A stretch of DNA of 64,000 bases from Rhodomicrobium udaipurense JA643 (lineage in GTDB: Bacteria > Pseudomonadota > Alphaproteobacteria > Rhizobiales > Rhodomicrobiaceae), in contig NZ_JFZJ01000001.1 of the NCBI RefSeq assembly GCF_000636015.1, positions 1 to 64,000 on the forward strand. The letters run 5' to 3'. The notes under the pieces are model-generated. The model was not told the origin of the DNA, made no database searches, and saw only the letters and a list, made by a program, of their open reading frames with translations. The translations under genes and the position numbers were made by a program. Below, one piece after another: positions 37,573 to 44,416 of the stretch (positions within the stretch are counted from its first letter, which is position 1; every line of letters begins with the position of its first letter).

Positions 37573-38815
37573 TCGCGGCGCTCCCCGCGTCATGCTCGGC
37601 GATGAAGGACATCACGCGCGGCACCACCTCCGTGCGATAACGCGAGCCGTTGAAGATGCCGTAATGGCCGACGCCGGGCTGCGTGTAATGCAGCTTCTTT
37701 GCGTCCGAAAGCCCGGTGCACAGATGCACAGCCGCTTCGGTCTGGCCGTGTCCGGTGATGTCGTCCTTCTCGCCCTCGATCGTCATCAGCGCCACGCGAC
37801 GGATGGCCGACAGGTTCACCGCATGGCCGCGATGGCGCATCTCGCCCTTCGGCAGCAGGTGCTTAACGAAGACATGATCGATGGTCTGGATGTAATACTC
37901 GGCGGCAAGGTCCATGACCGCGAGATATTCATCGTAGAATTCCTTGTGCTTCTCGACCGAGTCGCCATCGCCCTTCACAAGATCGACGAACAAATCATTG
38001 TGCGCCCTGACGTGGCGGTCGAGGTTCATAGCCATGAAGCCGGTGAGTTGCAGGAAGCCCGGATAAACGAGACGCCCCGCGCCCGCGTTCGGCCACGGCA
38101 CGGACGTGACAACGGTGCGACGGAACCAGTCTGTGCCGCGCTCTTCCGCAAGCCGGTTGACGCCGGTCGGGCTGACGCGGGTGTCGATCGGGCTGCCCTT
38201 GAGGATCACGCTTTTCGGCGCGAACGGGTTGTTGCGTGCTTCCATCAGCGCCACCGCCGCCATGACGGGGACGCCCGGCTGACAGACGCCCATCACGTGC
38301 ACGTCGCCTTGGAAAAGCTCGATCATCTCGATGATGTAGTCGATGTAGTCGTCGAGATCGAAGCCGCCCGCGCGCAGGGGCACCTGACGGGCATCGGTCC
38401 AATCGGTGATGTAGACGTCGGCGTGAGGCAGCATCGCTTCGACGGTGCCGCGCAGCAGCGTGGCGTAATGGCCCGAAAGCGGCGCGACCATCAACACGCG
38501 GGGCGCGTCGTGCCGCGCGCCATCCGGCATCGCCTTCTTGAAATGGATGAGATTGCAGAACGGCTTCTTCCAGACGATCTCTTCCGCAATCGCCACGCTC
38601 TCGCCGCCGACTGTACATGAGCCCAACTTGAACCGGGGCTTCTTGTAACGGCGCGTGGTTCGTTCGAGGAGTTCGGCAGCGGCCGCCGCGTTGCGTCCCA
38701 TCTCGGTGTAGGAGAAGGGATTAAGCGGGTTGCGCATCATGAGACGCGTGGAATTTGCTGCCATTCGTGCCGGCGACATGGCTGCGTGGCCAAACTCATA
38801 GAGGTGATAGAGCAC
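37565..38815 (-). CDS. phaZ: Intracellular polyhydroxyalkanoate depolymerase
   Basis: 416 aa. The family sequence YHLYEFGHAAMSPARM opens the protein, and the nucleophile motif GVCQPG with Cys instead of Ser is near residue 178. The remaining catalytic residues should lie in the C-terminal HYTQPGVGHYG segment. Mobilises carbon stored as PHA granules. The GTG start at 38815 is chosen because GGGAG precedes it at the right distance. A phaC gene lies at the right edge of the window. Confidence 0.92.
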   Translation of the reverse strand: MLYHLYEFGHAAMSPARMAANSTRLMMRNPLNPFSYTEMGRNAAAAAELLERTTRRYKKPRFKLGSCTVGGESVAIAEEIVWKKPFCNLIHFKKAMPDGARHDAPRVLMVAPLSGHYATLLRGTVEAMLPHADVYITDWTDARQVPLRAGGFDLDDYIDYIIEMIELFQGDVHVMGVCQPGVPVMAAVALMEARNNPFAPKSVILKGSPIDTRVSPTGVNRLAEERGTDWFRRTVVTSVPWPNAGAGRLVYPGFLQLTGFMAMNLDRHVRAHNDLFVDLVKGDGDSVEKHKEFYDEYLAVMDLAAEYYIQTIDHVFVKHLLPKGEMRHRGHAVNLSAIRRVALMTIEGEKDDITGHGQTEAAVHLCTGLSDAKKLHYTQPGVGHYGIFNGSRYRTEVVPRVMSFIAEHDAGSAAIR

Positions 38816-38934
38816 CGGATTCTCCCTCGGAAATGTCTGATTGGAAGGATAACCCGCCAACCGTGCTAAAGATCAACTCCACTAAAGTTGAGCGATAATC
38901 TTCCAAGGGTACGTACGTGGAGCGCGCTCCGATA

Positions 38935-39561
38935 TTAACTTTTAGTCGGGGGAGAGACTGTCTCTCGTGAAGTACCGGCGGCGATCTGCTTTTTGAGTTC
39001 GCCGACCATTACGTCGATCGGGGCGTTGAACATGAAACTCGTGATAAACTTTCCGTTACGACTCATCAAATACACGAACGCCGAGTGATCGACTGAATAG
39101 TCTTCGCCGCTGCCTGCCTTACGAAAATAGACACGGTAGGCTTTCGCGGCGCTTGCCACCTCGGCGGGATCGCCGGTCAGTCCGACGATGCGCGGGTCGA
39201 AATTTTCCACATAGCTTTTCATGACGGCCGGCGTGTCGCGGGCGGGATCGACGCTCATGAACACCGGAACGACGTCGCCAGCATCAGGCCCGAGTTTCGC
39301 GAGCACATCCGCCGCCTGCTGGAGCCCGGTAGGGCAGACATCGGGGCAATGAGTGTAGCCGAAGAAGACCAGCATCAATTTGCCGCGAAAGTCGGCGTCG
39401 GTGACGCGCTTGCCGTTCGTGTCGACGAGCGAAAAGGCACCCCCGATCAGCGGTTTGGTTGCGGTGCTGCCTGCATTCGAGAAGTGTGAAATTGCATACA
39501 GCCCTGCTCCCGCCGCGCCAAGAAAAGCGAGCGCTATCACGATTGCTGACCTGCGTTTCAT
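38935..39561 (-). CDS. senC: SCO1/SenC/PrrC copper-binding protein
   Basis: Membrane-anchored thioredoxin-fold protein, 208 aa. An uncleaved N-terminal helix (residues 6-24) precedes the copper motif CPDVCP (Cys72, Cys76) and a third ligand His159 in VDHSAF. SenC/PrrC delivers copper to cytochrome oxidase and in Rhodobacter its gene lies with regB and regA. The ATG at 39561 has GGAG six bases upstream. Divergent from regB with a short gap. Confidence 0.93.
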   Translation of the reverse strand: MKRRSAIVIALAFLGAAGAGLYAISHFSNAGSTATKPLIGGAFSLVDTNGKRVTDADFRGKLMLVFFGYTHCPDVCPTGLQQAADVLAKLGPDAGDVVPVFMSVDPARDTPAVMKSYVENFDPRIVGLTGDPAEVASAAKAYRVYFRKAGSGEDYSVDHSAFVYLMSRNGKFITSFMFNAPIDVMVGELKKQIAAGTSRETVSPPTKS

Positions 39562-39621
39562 GGTCGACTCCATCGATTGAAAAGGGAACGCCATTGATTT
39601 CGGCGGCGCTTGGCCTAGAAG

Positions 39622-41049
39622 ATGTCATCGCAGCACAACCTCCTGTCGTCGGAGACGAGAGAGGAAGCTGTCGCCTTCGATCTAGCGCCGCTGGCACCGG
39701 CAAGTAAACAGGTTCGGAATATGGACATCCCGCGCTTTCCGGCAGACAGCCCTCGTTCACAAGCGAGCCGCCTCAGGCTTCGCACGACGATCAGGCACCG
39801 ATGGTTCGCCGTGGCGGGACAGACGGGCACGATCCTGCTGCTGTACTACGGCTTCGAATTTCCTGTGCCGCTCGTCGCCTGCTTCGTTTTCATCCTGCTT
39901 TCGGCGACACTGAACCTCGTGCTGAGCCTGTCGTTTCCGCGCTCGCAGCTGCTTTCCACGCGCTATTCCGCGGCACTGTTGTGCTTCGACATGCTTCAGC
40001 TCACCGGCCTTTTGCTGGTTACTGGCGGCATCGAAAATCCGTTCATATTCCTTCTGATCGTCCCCGTCGCCGTTTCGGCCTCCACGCAGCGGCTTCGCGT
40101 TACGGTTTTACTTGCCGCGCTGACCGTGGTGCTGGCCACGATCCTCGCGATATGGCATTGGCCGCTGCCCTGGGCGGGTGAGCCGCCGGTCCTTCCACCA
40201 GATTACCAGGTCGGGTTGTGGGCGGCAGTCGTCTCCTGCATCGTTTTCATGGCGGTCTACGCCTGGCGCATCGAGCAGGAGGCGCGCGAGATGTCGCAGG
40301 CGCTTTCCGCCACCGAAATGGTTCTCGCGCGGGAAACGCGTCTCACCGCGCTCGACGGGCTCGCCGCCGCCGCCGCGCATCAGCTCGGCACTCCGCTTTC
40401 GACGATCACACTGGTCGCCCGCGAACTCGAACGCGAAATTCCGAAAGACGCGTCCATCCGCGAAGACATCGAGTTGCTTCAGACACAGGCGGCGCGCTGC
40501 CGGGATATCCTGAGCCAGCTTTCGCGCGCGGGCCGTGAGGAGGAGCAGGACGAGATTTTCTCGCAGATGCGCCTTCGCCACCTCCTCGAAGAGGTTGTCG
40601 CACCGCTGCGGACGCCGGAAACCGACATCATCGTGACGGTCAAGGACACGTCCCCGCAGGGAAAAACGGCCGCCGAGCCGATCATCCTGCGCAATCCGGG
40701 ACTGATGCACAGCCTCGAAAATCTGATCGACAACGCCGCCGAGTTCGCAAACACGTGCGTCACGGTGGATGCCACTTACAATGCCGAGGAGGTAAAGGTG
40801 CGCATTCGCGACGACGGGCCCGGCTTTCATCCGACGGTCATCAACCGCCTCGGCGAGCCTTACGTCACGAACCGGCCCCGCGACGAAGCGGAGGATGAGG
40901 AGCACGGCATGGGGCTGGGCTTCTTCATCGCGAAAACGCTGCTGGAGCGGTCGGGCGCCTCGATCAGCATCGCCAACCGAACGGCTCCAGAGACGGGCGC
41001 GATCGTCGAAATTTCTTGGCCACGTGACAGACTTGCTGCATCGCTGTAA
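39622..41049 (+). CDS. regB: RegB/PrrB redox-sensing histidine kinase
   Basis: 475 aa. Six hydrophobic segments include the quinone-binding loop GGIENPF (about residues 135-141). The H-box AAAHQLGTPLSTI has its phosphorylated His near 253, and the redox-active cysteine lies in AARCRDIL (about 293). All are hallmarks of RegB/PrrB/ActS. In purple bacteria RegB phosphorylates RegA under low oxygen to activate puf, puh, cbb and nif genes. Start choice is uncertain: 39622 or ATG 39721 (which would leave more room for the senC promoter). Confidence 0.95.
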   Translation: MSSQHNLLSSETREEAVAFDLAPLAPASKQVRNMDIPRFPADSPRSQASRLRLRTTIRHRWFAVAGQTGTILLLYYGFEFPVPLVACFVFILLSATLNLVLSLSFPRSQLLSTRYSAALLCFDMLQLTGLLLVTGGIENPFIFLLIVPVAVSASTQRLRVTVLLAALTVVLATILAIWHWPLPWAGEPPVLPPDYQVGLWAAVVSCIVFMAVYAWRIEQEAREMSQALSATEMVLARETRLTALDGLAAAAAHQLGTPLSTITLVARELEREIPKDASIREDIELLQTQAARCRDILSQLSRAGREEEQDEIFSQMRLRHLLEEVVAPLRTPETDIIVTVKDTSPQGKTAAEPIILRNPGLMHSLENLIDNAAEFANTCVTVDATYNAEEVKVRIRDDGPGFHPTVINRLGEPYVTNRPRDEAEDEEHGMGLGFFIAKTLLERSGASISIANRTAPETGAIVEISWPRDRLAASL

Positions 41050-41068
41050 GTTGCAGGAAAGATTTGGC

Positions 41069-41122
41069 TTGTGTCGCTTAAATTTTGTGCGTCGTATTTT
41101 TATGGCGTATAGTGCGACACAA
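41069..41122 (+). promoter_or_regulatory. Likely regA promoter flanked by a perfect inverted repeat
   Basis: -35 TTGTGC at 41085-41090 and -10 TATAGT at 41108-41113, 17 bp apart. A perfect 9-bp inverted repeat flanks them: TTGTGTCGC at 41069-41077 and GCGACACAA at 41114-41122, 36 bp apart, so one half sits upstream of the -35 and the other immediately downstream of the -10. It suggests regA is also made from its own controlled promoter. Confidence 0.6.
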
Positions 41123-41156
41123 TGTGAGATGTGACAAAAAGGTAAATGGGCAGCTC

Positions 41157-41711
41157 ATGGCAACTCTCGCAAGTCCGGAAATCCGGACCGATAACTCGCT
41201 CCTGATCGTTGACGACGACAAGCCGTTCCTCTCGCGGCTCGCGAAAGCCATGGAGGCCCGCGGCTATGCCGTGCGAACGGCGGAAACGCTGGAAGCCGGC
41301 AAGCAGGCGATCCGCGAAGCCGCTCCCGCCTATGCGGTGGTGGACATGCGGCTTGACGACGGCAACGGCCTTGAAGTCATCAAGCTTCTCAGGGAGACCC
41401 GGCCGGATTGCCGCTCTCTCGTGCTGACGGGCTACGGCAACATTGCCACCGCCGTCACCGCCGTGAAGCTTGGCGCGGTCGACTATCTGTCGAAGCCGGC
41501 GGACGCCGAGGACATTCTCGCGGCGCTCACGGCATCCGGCGAGACGAAGCCAAAGCCGCCGGAGAACCCCATGTCGGCCGACCGCGTGCGCTGGGAGCAC
41601 ATCCAGCGTGTCTACGAGCTTTGCAATCGCAACGTCTCCGAGACGGCGCGCCGTTTGCACATGCATCGTCGCACGCTTCAGCGCATCCTTGCGAAGCGAG
41701 CGCCGAAATAG
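41157..41711 (+). CDS. regA: RegA/PrrA response regulator
   Basis: 184 aa, the usual RegA length. Receiver domain with the acidic pocket at DDDK (19-22), phosphorylated Asp63 (VVDMRLDDG) and KPAD, a Pro-rich linker (KPKPPENP) and a Fis-type helix-turn-helix (ETARRLHMHRRTLQRILAKR). This is the diagnostic RegA layout. Located 107 bases after regB with its own likely promoter, not between senC and hvrA as in Rhodobacter. Confidence 0.96.
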   Translation: MATLASPEIRTDNSLLIVDDDKPFLSRLAKAMEARGYAVRTAETLEAGKQAIREAAPAYAVVDMRLDDGNGLEVIKLLRETRPDCRSLVLTGYGNIATAVTAVKLGAVDYLSKPADAEDILAALTASGETKPKPPENPMSADRVRWEHIQRVYELCNRNVSETARRLHMHRRTLQRILAKRAPK

Positions 41712-41743
41712 TCATTCCGCGAAACGGCCACCGCCTTCTCAAC

Positions 41744-41790
41744 AGCATGATCCGCAAAATTCACGCCGGTTTTGCGAAAAACATCATGCT
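41744..41790. repeat. Intergenic palindromic repeat (RIR/REP-like)
   Basis: An imperfect palindrome: AGCATGAT (41744-41751), CGCAAAA (41753-41759), a short spacer, TTTTGCG (41770-41776) and ATCATGCT (41783-41790), followed by CAAACAAAAAGC. This exact kind of AGCATGAT...ATCATGCTCAAAC element is scattered through Hyphomicrobiales genomes, based on general familiarity and not a search. Confidence 0.65.
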
Positions 41791-41903
41791 CAAACAAAAA
41801 GCGTAGAACCTGCTTTTGATCCGTCAAAAGCCATAAGCCTCCGGTGCAAGTTGCTGTGCTCTTGAGGCGCATAATTACGCTTGAGAGCGTGCAGCAATGT
41901 GGA

Positions 41904-42377
41904 CTAATCCCGAGGCGTTCGCGACGCGTTGACCTGAGCGCGCTCGTCGCGACGTTCCCGAAAAAAGGCTCGCAACAACGCCGCGGCCTCAGCTTCCGCG
42001 ATGCCGCCGTAGATCTCCGGCGCGTGATGGCACGTGCCCGCTGAAAAGAAGCGCACGCCGTTTTCCACCGCGCCGCCTTTCTCGTCCCACGCGCCGAAAT
42101 ACAACCGCCTGATCCGCGCGAAAGAAATAGCGGCGGCGCACATCGTGCAAGGTTCCAGCGTCACGTAGAGATCGTATCCCGGCAAGCGCTCGCTCTGGAC
42201 AGCTTCGCAGGCTTGCCGGATCGCCCGCATCTCCGCGTGTCCGAGAGGATCGCGCACGGAGATGACAAGGTTGTGACCGCGCCCCGCAATCGAGCCGTCG
42301 GGCGCGACGACAACCGCGCCCACCGGCGTCTCGCCCAGGGCGGCGGCGCGCTCCGCTTCGATCAGCGCTTCCTGCAT
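41904..42377 (-). CDS. tadA: tRNA adenosine deaminase (A34 to I34)
   Basis: Zinc-dependent deaminase that makes inosine in the tRNA anticodon. Zinc-site motifs GHAEMRA and PCTMCAAA are present. 157 aa from ATG at 42377. A GTG at 42395 and TTG at 42422 are alternatives with slightly better or no ribosome sites. Downstream of the ICMT-like gene on the same strand, gap 37 bases. Confidence 0.92.
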   Translation of the reverse strand: MQEALIEAERAAALGETPVGAVVVAPDGSIAGRGHNLVISVRDPLGHAEMRAIRQACEAVQSERLPGYDLYVTLEPCTMCAAAISFARIRRLYFGAWDEKGGAVENGVRFFSAGTCHHAPEIYGGIAEAEAAALLRAFFRERRDERAQVNASRTPRD

Positions 42378-42414
42378 GTATCTGTTCGGCTTCACGCGGC
42401 TTGAGCCTGACCCT

Positions 42415-43098
42415 TTATGCAAATCTCTTCGGAAACAGCCGTCCGGCTCTGCCGCAATACGCGTCGTAAGCCGGGCCGAACTGCCGCCGCATCATCGCTT
42501 CCTCTTTCGGAACGCGAATGAACCACATCAGAGCAAAAGCCGGAAGAACAAGGAATCCCGCGATCCAGTTCTGGACGAGCAGCGGCTGTGCGGCTGCGGC
42601 TCCCCAGATCGCCGCATACATCGGGTGGCGGATGCGGGCGTAGATGCCGTTCGTCACGAGTTCATGTCCATCCCGCACTTCGAGGCCGGGGCTCCAGTTG
42701 CGGCCAAGATCGGCATGGGAACGCCAGAAGAGCCAGAGCGAAATCGCCATGAGCGCCGCGCCAACGGCTGCCGCCCATTCAGGCAGTCCGTAATCGGCGA
42801 ACGAGAAGACACCGAGCCCGAGGTAGAGAAGCGGCAGAACCATCATCGTGGCGAACATCCCCATAAGAAGCGCTACTTCGACGGCATCCTTCTGTGAAGT
42901 CGAGATCGTGTTTTTCGCGTTTCGGATGGAATAGGGCGCGCGTATCGCCGTCTGAACGAAGAAGGCGACGAGCCACAGCATCGCGGGCCACCCGATTTCG
43001 CGCCAGCGGAGAACGGCGAGAACGAGCAACACGATCCCGATCAACGAGGTGATCGCGCCAATTCCACTCCTTATCATCGATTTTTTCTGAACAGCCAT
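42415..43098 (-). CDS. Isoprenylcysteine carboxyl methyltransferase-family membrane protein
   Basis: 227 aa. At least four hydrophobic segments. The conserved C-terminal region has GIYARIRHPMYAAIWG followed by an ALMWFIRVPKEEAMMRRQFG stretch, the NEP/Pfam ICMT-like signature that binds SAM. Bacterial members methylate isoprenoid lipids or unknown substrates. The ATG at 43098 (MAVQKKS) is used; a longer start at 43161 exists. Confidence 0.85.
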   Translation of the reverse strand: MAVQKKSMIRSGIGAITSLIGIVLLVLAVLRWREIGWPAMLWLVAFFVQTAIRAPYSIRNAKNTISTSQKDAVEVALLMGMFATMMVLPLLYLGLGVFSFADYGLPEWAAAVGAALMAISLWLFWRSHADLGRNWSPGLEVRDGHELVTNGIYARIRHPMYAAIWGAAAAQPLLVQNWIAGFLVLPAFALMWFIRVPKEEAMMRRQFGPAYDAYCGRAGRLFPKRFA

Positions 43099-43243
43099 CG
43101 AAACCACCCAGCGTTTAAAACCGCGCAAGCCCAAGCGGGGGCTCTGGCGACTATATAACAAGTTGCCGGATCGGTTAAGAAGTTTAAGAGAGATAATCTA
43201 TAAAAAACAATGCATTAGAATAAAAACAAGAATGGATCGCGAT

Positions 43244-43273
43244 AAAAAAATCCCGGCGCAGCGGCCGGGATTT
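43244..43273 (-). terminator. Terminator of the 43296 gene
   Basis: A 10-bp stem (AAATCCCGGC and complement GCCGGGATTT, 6-base loop) followed on the minus strand by a run of seven T (A-run at 43244-43250 on plus). It lies 23 bases past the end of the gene. Confidence 0.88.
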
Positions 43274-43295
43274 GTCTCTGTCGATATCAGCTCGC

Positions 43296-44345
43296 TCACG
43301 CGGCTTCCGCCGTCTCCTTGAGGTCGAGCTGATCCTGAAGGTCGCGCAGGATGTCGGCGGCCTTCGGCATGGGCACGGCGGCCGCGTCGAGGGCTGGGCG
43401 CGCATCGTCGCGCTTCACGTCGGCGCGGTCTTCATGCTTGAACTCGATAAGCTGCGTGCGCGGCTTCAGCACGTTGCTCGCGCGCACTTCGCGCCCGGCG
43501 TCCATCTCCTCTGTGTATGCGCCCGAGCGGAACATCGTCTCGATGGACTTCGCCACGACGCGCATGGTGCGTTGCGCCAGCTCCTCGCCGATGATCTGCT
43601 GGGCCTGCGCCTCCTTGATGCGCGACACGAAGCCCGCCGCCATCATGGCCACCTCGATCTGATAGCGGAAATTCTCCTCGGGCGAGTATTTCACGCGGTC
43701 CCAGACGTTCACCAGCAACGTGCTCATGTCGTCCATGACGACGCCCGCGCCGAAGAAGTCGAAGGACTTTGCGCCGCCCGAGTCGATGGAACCGATGGCG
43801 AGGCTCACGCCCATATCGGGATGGAGCGCCGACAGCGAGCCGTAAAGCTCGTCCATGGAGCGGATGACGTTGATCACGATCTGCGGATCGGTCAGCGAGC
43901 GCTCCTTCTCCGCGATCAACACCCGAACGCGCCGGATCTCGCGCTCCACGCCCTGCGCATCCGCAATGACGAGCTCGCTCTTGTCGGTGTCGCGTGTAAG
44001 AAGTTCGCGCAGCTTCGGCATGACGAAGATGACGTTGTACGCACCCACGTCGACGTCCGACAGGAGCTTCCGGTTCACGGATTGCTCGCCATCGATAAGG
44101 CTGGACCAGAAAGCCAGATCGAGCAGCGGGTTAAGCCCGAAAAAGGTCATCAGGTCTTTTTCTTCGTCGCCGAACTGCTGATAGTGGCGCGTGAATTCAT
44201 TATATGCGAGAAGTATGCGTTGCGTGCGGTTCACGCCATCGGCCTGCTGGGCGGTTCGAGCGACTCGCAGCAACTCACGAATCTGCGCGGCATGAAGGGC
44301 TTCCCGCAAACTGTTGACAGCCTTTATAATCCTCTCTCGCCGCAT
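43296..44345 (-). CDS. Uncharacterised 349-aa protein
   Basis: Family not recognised. Soluble, no signal peptide or membrane helix, mixed alpha-helical character with many charged residues. Notable stretches: an N-terminal helical region (RRERIIKAVNSLREALHAAQ), a central MVSLAIGSID-like segment, and a C-terminus rich in Asp and Ala. It has a good terminator and is divergent from rluB, so it is a real gene. No function is offered. Confidence 0.6.
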   Translation of the reverse strand: MRRERIIKAVNSLREALHAAQIRELLRVARTAQQADGVNRTQRILLAYNEFTRHYQQFGDEEKDLMTFFGLNPLLDLAFWSSLIDGEQSVNRKLLSDVDVGAYNVIFVMPKLRELLTRDTDKSELVIADAQGVEREIRRVRVLIAEKERSLTDPQIVINVIRSMDELYGSLSALHPDMGVSLAIGSIDSGGAKSFDFFGAGVVMDDMSTLLVNVWDRVKYSPEENFRYQIEVAMMAAGFVSRIKEAQAQQIIGEELAQRTMRVVAKSIETMFRSGAYTEEMDAGREVRASNVLKPRTQLIEFKHEDRADVKRDDARPALDAAAVPMPKAADILRDLQDQLDLKETAEAA

Positions 44346-44416
44346 GTCTTTGTCTCCTAACCTCGCCGAATCATTTGCGGTTTTCGGAAGGTTAGCCTTT
44401 TTTATTGGTTCACATC

